Below are positions 17,525 to 26,915 of a stretch of 64,000 nt of DNA, piece after piece. A program made the position numbers and the translations under genes. Every line of letters starts with the position of its first letter. The first letter of the stretch is position 1. Origin of the DNA: Prolixibacteraceae bacterium (GTDB taxonomy: Bacteria; Bacteroidota; Bacteroidia; Bacteroidales; Prolixibacteraceae); the NCBI GenBank assembly GCA_003506435.1, contig DOAQ01000024.1, positions 68,590 through 132,589 on the forward strand, written 5' to 3'. The notes below the pieces were generated by a model. It was not told where the DNA came from. It searched no databases and worked only from the letters and a program-made list of their open reading frames with translations.

Positions 17525-18975
17525 TGGGAGCATTTAAATTCATATCATCAACTGCAAGCTTCGTTTTTCAGGTAATACTGGTAGTGGCAGCCGTGTTGGT
17601 TTTTTCGTATTTCGATCCGTTTCAGCTTCTGGCGCCGACAAAAAATACGCTGAAAGACACTCCGATACAGGTACGCAGTATCAAAGAAATCGGGCAGTTA
17701 ATTACCGCTGAATATTATGGCGAAGTCATTGCTTCGCTCAATGAAGTACTCACATTGGAAGCGCTAAATGAGATCGATAGTTTCAATTATGAGATTGACG
17801 CATTGCACCGCGCATTCATTGAAGCCATCGACTCGGCAGCAACCCTGAAAATGAAGAAGGATAAAATTTACTCCTGGTTTAATACCGAATATCGTGATCT
17901 GACAGAAGATAAACTGTTCGGCAATTACATCTATTACATTAACGAAAAACTAAAAAACAGGAACTATCGTCCGAAAGAAATAAATAATACCTTGGGGCCA
18001 ACGGCTATCGGGAACCTGATTACAGACCTTGGTCTTGAACGGAAAGAACGGCTCCGGGAGAGCTTCCGTTCCATAACGACTGACGAAATTCAATACAGTT
18101 TTAAATACAAACAAACAGAATCGCTGGATAAAAACACAAAAAAACGCCGGTTGGTATTATTGGGAAGAGGTTGGGTAAAAGCAGGCTTCGATTTCGGAAC
18201 ATTCTCTGAGAAAAATTTCATTTTCGACAGAGGGCACCAACGGATTGTTTTTATCGGCCTTCAGCCTCAGATAATCAGTGCGACAATTAATCCCTGGTTC
18301 ATTCCTGAAGAAGGTGTTGAAGGCTTCGAATTTGTTATTGTGGAACGGAAAGTAAAACACGATCCTGAACTGACTAAACGGGTGAAACACCGCTGCCTCG
18401 ACAAACTGAAAAAACAGGCAATGGACAAAAAAATACTGGAACAAGCGCAGACCAATGCTGAGAAACGGCTAAAAAGTTTTTTCACGTTGCTTTGCGGAGA
18501 AGAAATAAAAGAAGTCAGTTTTCACAATGATTACCTTGATTATTCGCTTACTGCGTTGCTGTCCGATTCAGTTCTCAGAAACGAAGAAGTTGTGTCGGTT
18601 AAGAATGTGCTTGCAGAATACAAAAAGAAGTCGGGCAAGGAATTTAAGTCTGCTGACTGTAAACCCTTTCTTGATAGCCTGCAAAAGGCGACGAAACAAA
18701 TCAATAAACTTCCATTTACGCTAAACTCCAAATCAGGACTACTTTTCGAAATTGTCCGCGATCAACGAGTTGACAGTGCTGATTTCCGGTATTTCCGGCA
18801 ATTAGATGAAGCTGACTTTTGCGACACAATCTGGTACAATTGTTATAAACAAAGTTCACAAACAGCATTGGCTGATTATATGAATTTGACCCGCGAAACT
18901 TTTCGAAATGATCTGAATCGCTTTGTGGAAAAGTTGAAATTACCCGCCGATAGTAGCTATTTAGTGATCAAATAA
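17524..18975 (+). CDS. Large DUF4230-like membrane-anchored protein
   Basis: 483 residues. One N-terminal membrane anchor (FVFQVILVVAAVLVFSYFDPF, about 12-33) precedes a long periplasmic part. The DUF4230-like signals are QVRSIKEIGQLITAEYYGEV near 60 and GWVKAGFDFG...IVFIGLQPQIISATINPWFIPEEGVEG near 220-260, followed by helical C-terminal repeats. It appears to be an enlarged paralogue of the preceding lipoprotein. It is the last gene of the five-gene overlapping operon (14604-18975) and ends 22 bp from the convergent Lrp gene. Confidence 0.72.
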   Translation: MGAFKFISSTASFVFQVILVVAAVLVFSYFDPFQLLAPTKNTLKDTPIQVRSIKEIGQLITAEYYGEVIASLNEVLTLEALNEIDSFNYEIDALHRAFIEAIDSAATLKMKKDKIYSWFNTEYRDLTEDKLFGNYIYYINEKLKNRNYRPKEINNTLGPTAIGNLITDLGLERKERLRESFRSITTDEIQYSFKYKQTESLDKNTKKRRLVLLGRGWVKAGFDFGTFSEKNFIFDRGHQRIVFIGLQPQIISATINPWFIPEEGVEGFEFVIVERKVKHDPELTKRVKHRCLDKLKKQAMDKKILEQAQTNAEKRLKSFFTLLCGEEIKEVSFHNDYLDYSLTALLSDSVLRNEEVVSVKNVLAEYKKKSGKEFKSADCKPFLDSLQKATKQINKLPFTLNSKSGLLFEIVRDQRVDSADFRYFRQLDEADFCDTIWYNCYKQSSQTALADYMNLTRETFRNDLNRFVEKLKLPADSSYLVIK

Positions 18976-18996
18976 GGGTATGTGTTGAAAATACAA

Positions 18997-19464
18997 CTAT
19001 GCATTAACCGGAACCTCTCTTTTGAAGGTCTCTTCCAGTGAAATAAATGTTTCAGTTGACGAAATACCCCTTATTTTTTGGACCTGATTACTTAATATCT
19101 CTTTCAGGTGCTCATTGTCCTTAGCGTATACCTTAATAAATATCGCATATTGTCCGGTTGTATAGTGGCATTCGACAATCTCCGGAATAGCCTTCAGTTT
19201 GTCAGCCACGGTATGGTACATACTTCCTTTTTCCAGAAATATACCAATATACGTACAGGTTGTGTACTCAACTTTTTGGGGGCTGATGTGATAACCCGAC
19301 CCGATAATGACCCCCATGTCAATCATCCGGTTTACGCGCTGGTGAACGGCTGCACGAGACACGCCCACTTCTGCAGCAACATCCTTAAAAGGAATCCGGG
19401 CGTTCTTTGTTATAATGTTGAGTATACTCAGGTCAACAATGTCGAGGTTGTTTTTCAGGGTCAT
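18997..19464 (-). CDS. Lrp/AsnC family transcriptional regulator
   Basis: 155 residues from MTLKNNLDIVDLSILNI. An N-terminal helix-turn-helix (ARIPFKDVAAEVGVSRAAVHQRVNRMIDMGVI) is followed by the ligand-sensing RAM domain (CTYIGIFLEKGS...VECHYTTGQYAIFIKVYAKD...GISSTETFISLEETFKREV). Such regulators respond to amino acids. I chose ATG 19464 over 19503 because it matches family N-termini. It is divergent from amt, with 350 bp between. Confidence 0.93.
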   Translation of the reverse strand: MTLKNNLDIVDLSILNIITKNARIPFKDVAAEVGVSRAAVHQRVNRMIDMGVIIGSGYHISPQKVEYTTCTYIGIFLEKGSMYHTVADKLKAIPEIVECHYTTGQYAIFIKVYAKDNEHLKEILSNQVQKIRGISSTETFISLEETFKREVPVNA

Positions 19465-19712
19465 GATACTTTTGTTTTTATTGATAGTGAATTGAAAGTA
19501 CAAAGAAAAGCATTTTGCATTGTATTGTTTGTAGAGTTTTGCAGAAAAATATCAAATTGACAGGTTTTATGTCAATAATTTGCCGATTCATATATTTATT
19601 TGACAAACAATCAAAATGGTATTATATAGTGTATAAACGTTAACTTATTGTAATTATTTGTATATTTTTAAAAACAAAAAGTCTTTTTTAGTCGTTATAA
19701 ACAAGCAATAGC

Positions 19713-19720
19713 TATTTTTG
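19713..19720 (+). promoter_or_regulatory. Candidate -7 box for amt
   Basis: TATTTTTG fits TAnnTTTG, 98 bp upstream of the amt start. The preceding AT-rich region (19560-19700) has no gene. Confidence 0.35.
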
Positions 19721-19817
19721 GATTGTAGGCATAAATTGTTATTGAATTTTCGGCGTCCCCTCGTTTTGGGAATGCCGGAAGTATATCAGAGAAAGCTCAA
19801 CTTAAAACTATTTTTGT

Positions 19818-21158
19818 ATGAAAAAAACCGGACTGAATTGGCTGTTTTTGTTAAGCCTTTTGATTATTGCCGCCATAATGGGGATTGCATTCTCCGGACC
19901 GGCATCGTTTGAAATAGACGAAAATGTAGTGGCAGGAGATGCTGCATGGATGCTCACAGCAACCGCCCTTGTGTTAATTATGACCCCCGGACTGGCATTT
20001 TTTTACGGGGGAATGATCCAATCCAGAAATATTCTTTCAACCATGTTGCAAAGTTTTATTGCCATGGGGGTGATCAGTGTTCTTTGGATAGTGGTCGGGT
20101 TCAGCATTGCTTTTGGCGATAGCATTGGTCCCGAGGGGTTTGGCTTATTTGGAAATCCGGCAACATTTTTTATGTTTCGGGGAGTGGGAGGCTCGTGCAA
20201 TCCCGATTTAAGCCCGACAATACCTCTGGCTTTATTCGCCATGTTTCAGCTTAAATTTGCTATTATAACCCCGGCGCTGATAACCGGTTCGTTTGCCGGC
20301 AGAGTACGCTTCCGGGCCTATATGTTATTTATGGTTCTGTTCTGTCTTTTCATTTATGCCCCTTTGGCCCACTGGACATGGCATCCAAACGGATTTTTAA
20401 GAAACTGGGGGGTTCTTGATTTTGCCGGAGGTACTGTGGTTCACATGTCGGCAGGTTTTGCAGCTCTGGCAGGAGCTATGTTTCTGGGAAGAAGAAAAGA
20501 TTTTCATACCGACCGCGAAATTAAACCGGCCAATATTCCTTTTGTACTGCTTGGAGCAGGAATGCTTTGGTTTGGATGGTTCGGGTTCAATGCGGGCTCT
20601 GCGCTGGGGGCCAACTCAACTGCTGCCCTGGCATTGATGAATACCAATACGGCATCGGCAGCAGCCATGCTTACCTGGATTTTCTTCGATGCAGCGAAGG
20701 GGAAAAAACCATCAAGTATAGGGGCTGCCATTGGTCTGGTTGTCGGATTGGTAGCCATTACGCCGGCGGCTGGTTTTGTAAGTATTGGATCAAGTATATT
20801 TATCGGGGTAATTGCGGCATTGGTCAGTAATTATGCCATTGCATTGCGTACCAAATCGTTACTTGACGACACGTTGGATGTTTTTCCGGCTCACGGGATG
20901 GGGGGCATCACCGGCATGATACTGACAGCGGTGTTTGCCAATAAGGTTGGGTTAATTTACGGAGAAGTCACCACATTTCTGTATCATTTACTGGCGTTAG
21001 TGATTGTTGGTGTTTTTTCTTTCGGAGGATCATGGATGATTTACAAACTGACCAATATGCTGGTTCCATTACGTGTTTCGGCCCATGCCGAAAAAGTTGG
21101 ACTGGATATCAGTCAGCACGATGAATCGTATGATTTTGAATATAAAACGGTAGGATAA
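19818..21158 (+). CDS. amt: Ammonium transporter (Amt/MEP/Rh family)
   Basis: 446 residues with 11-12 membrane segments. Family signatures include GDAAWMLTATALVLIMTPGLAFFYGGM, the pore region DFAGGTVVHMSAGFAALAG (first pore His) and FPAHGMGGITGMILTAVFA (second pore His). It imports ammonia/ammonium across the inner membrane. The usual GlnK PII gene is not adjacent; an Lrp regulator is divergent upstream. A strong hairpin follows at 21201-21241. Confidence 0.95.
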   Translation: MKKTGLNWLFLLSLLIIAAIMGIAFSGPASFEIDENVVAGDAAWMLTATALVLIMTPGLAFFYGGMIQSRNILSTMLQSFIAMGVISVLWIVVGFSIAFGDSIGPEGFGLFGNPATFFMFRGVGGSCNPDLSPTIPLALFAMFQLKFAIITPALITGSFAGRVRFRAYMLFMVLFCLFIYAPLAHWTWHPNGFLRNWGVLDFAGGTVVHMSAGFAALAGAMFLGRRKDFHTDREIKPANIPFVLLGAGMLWFGWFGFNAGSALGANSTAALALMNTNTASAAAMLTWIFFDAAKGKKPSSIGAAIGLVVGLVAITPAAGFVSIGSSIFIGVIAALVSNYAIALRTKSLLDDTLDVFPAHGMGGITGMILTAVFANKVGLIYGEVTTFLYHLLALVIVGVFSFGGSWMIYKLTNMLVPLRVSAHAEKVGLDISQHDESYDFEYKTVG

Positions 21159-21200
21159 TTGGTTTGTTTTCAGTATTTCATCTTTGCAAATGCTGCTTCA

Positions 21201-21241
21201 AAATGAACTACCTCGCAAGCTTGCTCCGAGGTAGTTCATTT
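21201..21241. terminator. Bidirectional terminator between amt and the GT2 gene
   Basis: A perfect 15-bp stem, AAATGAACTACCTCG / CGAGGTAGTTCATTT, with an 11-base loop. It sits between convergent genes, and the stop codon of the GT2 gene lies inside the right arm. Confidence 0.8.
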
Positions 21242-21979
21242 CCTGAAAATTTTGCTTTTAACCAATCCCCATTTTTGAAGGCGGAACAGAATTGAAGTTT
21301 TCAAAACGCCCATTCCGTAAATAGTACTGTTTTTAATATTGATACTCGAAGCATCGTCGAAGTATTTCGTTGGACAGGTGATTTCGGCAATCTCGAACCC
21401 GGCATACCAAATTTGGGCAAGCATCTGGTTGTCGAATACAAAATTATCGGAGTTGGCATTGTAATTCACTGTTTCAAGTGCCTCGCGCGAAAAGGCGCGG
21501 TAGCCGGTATGGTATTCCGAAAGTTTGGCGTTCATCAGTATATTCTGAAATAACGTAAGCAGGCGGTTGGCTGCATATTTATACCAGGGCATTCCGCCTT
21601 TCAACGCCCCTTTGCCCAGAATACGCGAACCAAGCACCACGTGGTACAGACCGTTGGCAATCATGTGTGTCATCGACGGGATCAGCTTTGGAGTGTACTG
21701 GTAATCGGGGTGAAGCATGATCACGATGTCGGCACCCAGTTCGAGCGCTTTATTGTAGCACGATTTCTGGTTCCCGCCGTACCCTTTGTTTTTTTCGTGA
21801 ACAACAATATGCTGAATTCCAAGTTCACGGGCTACTTTCACGGTTTCGTCCTTGCTGAGATCGTCTACCAGAATTACTTCGTCTACAATCGAAAAATCAA
21901 TTTCATTGTATGTAATTTTCAGTGTCTTTTCAGCGTTATAGGCGGGAAGTACGACTACTACTTTTTTATTATTCAGCAT
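21236..21979 (-). CDS. Family 2 glycosyltransferase
   Basis: About 247 residues with a GT-A fold. It begins MLNNKKVVVVLPAYNAEKTL, then the nucleotide-sugar/metal region EVILVDDLSKDET, HEKNKGYGGNQKSCYNKALE and DIVIMLHPDYQYTPKLIP. The acceptor loop carries SEYHTGYRAFSREAL. The pattern matches dolichol/undecaprenyl-phosphate-type GT2 enzymes (DPM1/GtrB-like) without C-terminal membrane helices. I chose ATG 21979 rather than 22006 because the shorter N-terminus matches the family. Confidence 0.88.
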   Translation of the reverse strand: MLNNKKVVVVLPAYNAEKTLKITYNEIDFSIVDEVILVDDLSKDETVKVARELGIQHIVVHEKNKGYGGNQKSCYNKALELGADIVIMLHPDYQYTPKLIPSMTHMIANGLYHVVLGSRILGKGALKGGMPWYKYAANRLLTLFQNILMNAKLSEYHTGYRAFSREALETVNYNANSDNFVFDNQMLAQIWYAGFEIAEITCPTKYFDDASSINIKNSTIYGMGVLKTSILFRLQKWGLVKSKIFRK

Positions 21980-22554
21980 TTCTGTTTCTTTGTGTAATTT
22001 TCTCAAAAATACGGATTCATGAAAAACATAAATACTTTCCGCTCATTTTTTTCCGTTTCTCGGGTTTATTTTTCATCGGTCTGTTGTTGTTGCTTGTATT
22101 GATTTACAATTTTGACCACATCCTTTTTCTTGACCCACAAAGTATGCACATTTGAAGGCAGGCCGATTGTTTATCGTTTACGTTGAATTATTGTGTGGAA
22201 AACCGTAATCTTTTCTTTTTGGTAGGTATTTTGCCAATATGGGAATTTTCAAAAGCCGAAATCATTCAAAAATTTCAGGAAATAAAAGATCACTGGATTT
22301 TGCTGAATTATCCCGGTTACTTTCCGCTCGTTGTTATTTATTTCTCTGGAAGGCCAATAAAAAGCCCCTGAAAACGGTGTCTTGCTAAAGAACAAATTTT
22401 ATTCCCGAAGGACAAAATTTTGATTTACGCCATGACAATAACAAAAACAACCGGATCCAGAGGCCTTGAATTTTTATCTCATCCTGTTTAAAGCATTGCT
22501 TCTGAGATACTATAACAATCGCTCTTCCGGTTTGTTTTTCCTGACGGGAAAGAA
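21980..22554. other. Gene-free interval
   Basis: About 575 bp between two leftward genes. Short open frames on both strands lack any recognisable domain or ribosome-binding context. Nothing further is seen. Confidence 0.5.
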
Positions 22555-23718
22555 TTATTTCAGTGGTGCGGCAAAAGTGAGAATATCGTTTGCCGTGATT
22601 TCCTTGTCGCAAAGAATGATCAACCGTTCGATCACATTTCTGAACTCGCGGATATTCCCGGTCCATCTTATTTTTTGAAGTTCGTGAATGGCTTCGTCGC
22701 TTATCTTTTTAAGGGGCATTCCGTATTCACTACAAACCAGCTTAATGAAATGGTCTGTCAGCAAAGGAATGTCTTCCGGGCGGTCGTTCAAATCGGGAAC
22801 ATGAATCAGGATCACACTCAGCCGGTGGTACAGGTCTTCACGGAAATGACCCTTTTCTATTTCTTCAGAAAGGTTTTTATTGGTTGCTGCCACTACCCGC
22901 ACATTTACATTGATGGGTTTGTCGCCGCCCACCCGGGTAATTACATTTTCCTGGAGGGCCCGCAATACTTTTGACTGCGCCGAAAGGCTCATGTCGCCAA
23001 TTTCGTCGAGGAAAAGCGTTCCGCCGTTGGCCTGTTCAAATTTGCCGATCCGCTGTTTTACAGCCGATGTAAAAGCGCCTTTCTCATGCCCGAAAAGTTC
23101 GCTTTCGATCAGTTCCGACGGAATAGCAGCACAGTTCACTTCCACGAATTCACCTTTGGCCCGGGGGCTGTTGTCGTGAAGGCGGCGGGCAACCAGTTCT
23201 TTTCCCGTTCCGTTCGAGCCGGTGATCAGCACACGGGCGTCGGTTGGCGCTACACGGTCGGCCATTTCCTTTACTTTGCGGATACTTTCCGATTCGCCGA
23301 TGATCTCAAACTTCTTGCTTACTTTCTTTTTCAGCACTTTGGTCTCGGTAATCAGATCCGATTTTTCCATCGCATTGCGGATGGTTATCAGCAAACGGTT
23401 CAGGTCGAGAGGCTTTTGAATAAAATCGTATGCTCCGTGTTTAATGGACTCAACCGCTGTGTCGATGTTTCCGTGGCCCGAAATCATCACCACCGGAATG
23501 TCCGACTTTGTTTCCTGGATTTTTTGCAATACTTCAAGGCCGTCCATTCCGGGCATTTTTATGTCGCAAAGAATAATATCATAATCGACAGCGCCGATCA
23601 TTTCAAGTCCTTTCAGACCATCCTCAGCCAGATCGACCTGGTATTTTTCGTATTCCAGAATATCTTTCAGGGTGTTTCTGATGCTTCGTTCGTCGTCGAT
23701 TACCAATATGCGGGACAT
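22555..23718 (-). CDS. NtrC-family sigma-54-dependent response regulator lacking a DNA-binding domain
   Basis: 387 residues. The receiver domain (1-120) has the phospho-acceptor Asp in DIILCDIKMPGMDG and KP in DFIQKPLD. The AAA+ domain (about 140-375) has Walker A GSNGTGKELVARRLH, FGHEKGAFTSAVKQR in place of the usual GAFTGA loop, Walker B GGTLFLDEIGDMS, and arginine/sensor motifs (WTGNIREFRNVIERL). The protein stops at DILTFAAPLK, with no Fis-type HTH, so it cannot bind an enhancer by that route and may act from solution. No histidine kinase gene is adjacent. Confidence 0.93.
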   Translation of the reverse strand: MSRILVIDDERSIRNTLKDILEYEKYQVDLAEDGLKGLEMIGAVDYDIILCDIKMPGMDGLEVLQKIQETKSDIPVVMISGHGNIDTAVESIKHGAYDFIQKPLDLNRLLITIRNAMEKSDLITETKVLKKKVSKKFEIIGESESIRKVKEMADRVAPTDARVLITGSNGTGKELVARRLHDNSPRAKGEFVEVNCAAIPSELIESELFGHEKGAFTSAVKQRIGKFEQANGGTLFLDEIGDMSLSAQSKVLRALQENVITRVGGDKPINVNVRVVAATNKNLSEEIEKGHFREDLYHRLSVILIHVPDLNDRPEDIPLLTDHFIKLVCSEYGMPLKKISDEAIHELQKIRWTGNIREFRNVIERLIILCDKEITANDILTFAAPLK

Positions 23719-23796
23719 AGGGATTGATTATTTATGAGTTTCTATTGTGTTCAATGTTGTGAATCCTGAAATAGTACAAAAACCAAAAACCAAATA

Positions 23797-24474
23797 TTAT
23801 TTTATCAGTTTTTCAACAAGTAGACATACACTTGTTCCTAATTTGCTAATTATTGCTTCGTTATCCAGAGATAATTCTTTTGCCCGAGAAATGGCATCTT
23901 TAATTCCAGACTCAAACTTTTCAAAATGCAGATTGCTTTTGTTATATCCGCCAAGTAGTTTTGAAAGCTCTTTATCTATAAATCGTTTCTTATCTTTCAC
24001 TGACAATTTAGGATTTGCCAATAATATATCTTGATCGTAGAAATGTATGTCAGTAACATGGAGCAATAACCAAAGTTCAAATGTGGGATTTGATAGCGCT
24101 AAGTTGTAGCCTTCCTCTTTGCATTTTTCGATTATAGTAATCAACTGTTCTTCCGTCACGTTTTGTCTATCCCTGTCAACGACCATCCATAGTTCATTGG
24201 ATTCAATTCCATATTCTTGCCAATGTTTTTTCCTTTCATCAAGTAGTTCTATCACATGGGTTGGATGGCTTTTGGTATCTGATACATCAAACTTCTCTAA
24301 TCGGTCGATAAGAATCAATTCGGAATTTTCCATGTCATGAATGCCATCAAAATATTGTTCTTCGGTTTTACCTTCCCCCGCAATTGAAATCACATAAATA
24401 TCTTTTGCCGTTTTGCTTGATGATTTTACAGGTCTTTCCCCAAAAACATTTTTTATTCTTAAACGACTAGGCAT
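23797..24474 (-). CDS. RloB family TOPRIM-like protein (AbiLii-like)
   Basis: 225 residues with the RloB pattern: ISIAGEGKTEEQYFDGI (catalytic Glu of the TOPRIM fold), ELWMVVDRDRQNVTEE (D-x-D) and LALSNPTFELWLLLHV. It starts 2 bp after the stop of the RloA-like ATPase gene, so the two are co-translated. RloA/RloB-type pairs (and the lactococcal AbiL system) act in abortive phage defence, with the TOPRIM partner as the likely nuclease effector; this is family knowledge, not shown here. The AT-rich composition compared with neighbours points to transfer. Confidence 0.8.
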   Translation of the reverse strand: MPSRLRIKNVFGERPVKSSSKTAKDIYVISIAGEGKTEEQYFDGIHDMENSELILIDRLEKFDVSDTKSHPTHVIELLDERKKHWQEYGIESNELWMVVDRDRQNVTEEQLITIIEKCKEEGYNLALSNPTFELWLLLHVTDIHFYDQDILLANPKLSVKDKKRFIDKELSKLLGGYNKSNLHFEKFESGIKDAISRAKELSLDNEAIISKLGTSVCLLVEKLIK

Positions 24475-24476
24475 AG

Positions 24477-25811
24477 TCAGAAATTTACGTTCTTGAAACT
24501 TTTAAAAATCGGAATAGCGCCATATCTGCCAAGCAGATAATCTTTACTGACTATTTTGTCATTCCTAACTTTGAATTCATCTAAAGAATAAAGACGGGAT
24601 TGATTTTTATTCTTCTCAACAAACCAAATTTCGTCACGCCTTAGTAATTCCAAATCTAACAAAAGAGCTTCATGAGTCGTGGCTATTAATTGACTTTCAT
24701 TGTTTTGTGTTAGTTTTAAGAATAGTTCAAAAATTCCGTATGTTAATTTTGAGTGTAAACTTCGATCCAATTCATCTACAATAAATACAGAATCCGTTTT
24801 TGTTAGCTCATGTATTGCTGGAATAAAATCAAATAACCTTTGGGTCCCATCAGATTCATCTTCAATGTCAAAAACAATTGAATTTCCTTCTTCTGTTAAA
24901 TGCTCAAGACCAATCTTTTTTATCTTATATTCGTTGTTCTCAGTCTTTTTTAATGAATATGTTATCCCATTGATTACAAAAATTATTGCTTTAGCCTTTT
25001 CAATATTCTTGGTTAAATCCTCTTTTATTTTTTTTGGTACATCAAAACTGTCTAAGTCAATTTCTTCAGAGGTTACATTATTGATTCCGGTTTGAAAAAC
25101 ATTTAAAAAACTATTAAATGTTTTTGACATTTCATTATCATCGCCGATGAAATTTAACCCAGCATATTTTGAATCAGGTTTTAATACAGTTAGTTTTTTG
25201 TCGAACCAATTGAAGACATCTATAAACCCAACTACTTCAGGAAAATCATTAATGCTCTTCCTGTTCATTTCACTTAAAAATAAAAGATTATCTGAGTTTT
25301 GAAAATCTTCTTTATAGACATCAAATCGTTTTTTTGCTTTTGTACTTAACTGAATTCCAATTTCAATTTCATGTTTCCCGGAATCATTAATAAACCGTTC
25401 AAAAACTTTTTTCTCTTTTCTACTGTCAATTTCATAGAGCCATTCTTCTATGATTTTAAGCTCGTTTAACTGTGCTGCAAACCCATATGAATAGTATTTA
25501 CCTCCAGCTTTTATTTCATAATTAAAAATTGATGGTTTATTTAGATTGTTCTTTTTTAACCTAAAATGAAAGTTTACGGGATTTAATTTGTCAATTCCCT
25601 TTGTGATAACTTTTTGTGAAAAGTCAATCGCCTTTACAAAATTAGTTTTGCCTGATGCGTTGGCTCCATATATTACACTCGATTTGAGAATATTTATCCC
25701 ACTGCCTTTTACAATATGAGAAGATAATCGTCTTTCTTTATTTGCGATTAATGAAAATTCTATTTTTTCGTCAAACGACAGGAAATTCTCGACATTGAAT
25801 CGTACTAGCAT
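24477..25811 (-). CDS. RloA-like AAA ATPase (AbiLi-like), defence pair with RloB
   Basis: 444 residues, OLD/ABC-type ATPase. It starts MLVRFNVENFLSFDEKIEFSL. Walker A is VIYGANASGKTNF (about 48), the signature-like ESDGTQRLFDFIPAI is near 325, Walker B is SVFIVDELDRSLHSKL, and the switch His lies in LIATTHEALLLD. It is the sensor/ATPase half of the two-gene RloAB (AbiL-like) module with the downstream RloB gene (gap 2 bp). It is inserted between a sigma-54 regulator and ppx, with AT-richer composition than both flanks. Confidence 0.82.
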   Translation of the reverse strand: MLVRFNVENFLSFDEKIEFSLIANKERRLSSHIVKGSGINILKSSVIYGANASGKTNFVKAIDFSQKVITKGIDKLNPVNFHFRLKKNNLNKPSIFNYEIKAGGKYYSYGFAAQLNELKIIEEWLYEIDSRKEKKVFERFINDSGKHEIEIGIQLSTKAKKRFDVYKEDFQNSDNLLFLSEMNRKSINDFPEVVGFIDVFNWFDKKLTVLKPDSKYAGLNFIGDDNEMSKTFNSFLNVFQTGINNVTSEEIDLDSFDVPKKIKEDLTKNIEKAKAIIFVINGITYSLKKTENNEYKIKKIGLEHLTEEGNSIVFDIEDESDGTQRLFDFIPAIHELTKTDSVFIVDELDRSLHSKLTYGIFELFLKLTQNNESQLIATTHEALLLDLELLRRDEIWFVEKNKNQSRLYSLDEFKVRNDKIVSKDYLLGRYGAIPIFKSFKNVNF

Positions 25812-25994
25812 AACTTACTTTCTTATTTTGTGCTAAAATAACGAAAAAATCTCAGATAAATCCAAAATTACTATTTCTTTACGGCTGCGTTTCTTATATT
25901 GGAACATTTCTTCGATCATTATAAATCGATAGTTGAGAGCATGTGTTTAGTTTCATATTTGGGAGATGTCTTCCATAGTTTTAAAATTGCGCAA

Positions 25995-26915
25995 TTAAAG
26001 TGTCCTGATACATTCGTGCAAAACTCCTTCGCGCAAAGCGTAATCGGTTTGCACAATTTTTGGAATACCTGCTTTTTTTACAACCAGGTCGATCAGAATT
26101 ATCGCCGGAACGATCATTTCCTGCCGCAACTGTTCAAGCCCTTTCATTTGCATGCGTTCTTCGGTTGTAGAGTGAATTAATCGTTCGTATATTTTCTGAA
26201 AATCATCGGGACAAATTTCCTGCTGTTTACGCAGTTTGGTTCCCGGTTCGGTCTCGTCGAGCAAATCGACAAGAGTATCGAAGGCTCCGGAACAACCGAT
26301 CAGCCGGTCTGGTTTCTTTCCTGAAACAGCGGTCCACAACGAATTCATATTTTCATCGAAATAATTCCGGATAGTTTCAATTTCTGTTTTTGTAATCGGG
26401 TCGGAAGGCGGGAAACGCTCAATGATGCGGGCAACGCCCAACGGAAAACTTTCCTTCCATATAATCTGTTTTCTCCGGCACAGAATAAACTCGTTGCTGC
26501 CACCGCCAATATCGAGGATCAGTGAGTTGCCCGGCTCGTCGTCGAAAGCCAGCAACACGCCCTTAAAAATCAGTTCTGCTTCTTTTTCTCCTGAAATTAC
26601 CTGAAGCGAAATGCCGGTTTCAGTAAAAATGGTGTTGCAAAATTCTCCGCGGTTGTTGGCATCGCGAACGGCAGAAGTAGCAATGGCAATGGTTTTACCG
26701 GCACGGTACTTCGTGATTTTTTCCTGATGTTTCAGAATTGCATGAACAGCCCGCCGGATTCCGTCCTCCCGTATCAGGTTTTTATGGATGCCGCCGCGCC
26801 CCATTTTTACTACTTCTTTCCCTTGGTAGAGAAGATTGTAATTATGCTTCCCGTATTCGGCAATCAGCAGGTTGCAGGTGTTGGTGCCCAGATCAATTAC
26901 GGCAATTCTATTCAT
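25995..26915 (-). CDS. Ppx/GppA exopolyphosphatase family protein
   Basis: 306 residues of the actin-like ASKHA fold. It starts MNRIAVIDLGTNTCNLLIAEYG (phosphate 1 loop). ATSAVRDANNRGEFC, the glycine-rich LILDIGGGSNEFILCR (phosphate 2) and LIGCSGAFDTLVDL follow. It hydrolyses polyphosphate or pppGpp. It is shorter than full-length Ppx and contains only the catalytic Ppx/GppA domain. It overlaps the upstream secreted-protein gene by 8 bp, so they share a transcript. Confidence 0.92.
   Translation of the reverse strand: MNRIAVIDLGTNTCNLLIAEYGKHNYNLLYQGKEVVKMGRGGIHKNLIREDGIRRAVHAILKHQEKITKYRAGKTIAIATSAVRDANNRGEFCNTIFTETGISLQVISGEKEAELIFKGVLLAFDDEPGNSLILDIGGGSNEFILCRRKQIIWKESFPLGVARIIERFPPSDPITKTEIETIRNYFDENMNSLWTAVSGKKPDRLIGCSGAFDTLVDLLDETEPGTKLRKQQEICPDDFQKIYERLIHSTTEERMQMKGLEQLRQEMIVPAIILIDLVVKKAGIPKIVQTDYALREGVLHECIRTL

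Noticed and set aside
22385..22666. Frame overlapping the end of the NtrC-like gene as a lost Fis HTH by frameshift.
   Set aside because: Its translation shows no Fis-type helix-turn-helix, so the domain is missing, not shifted.
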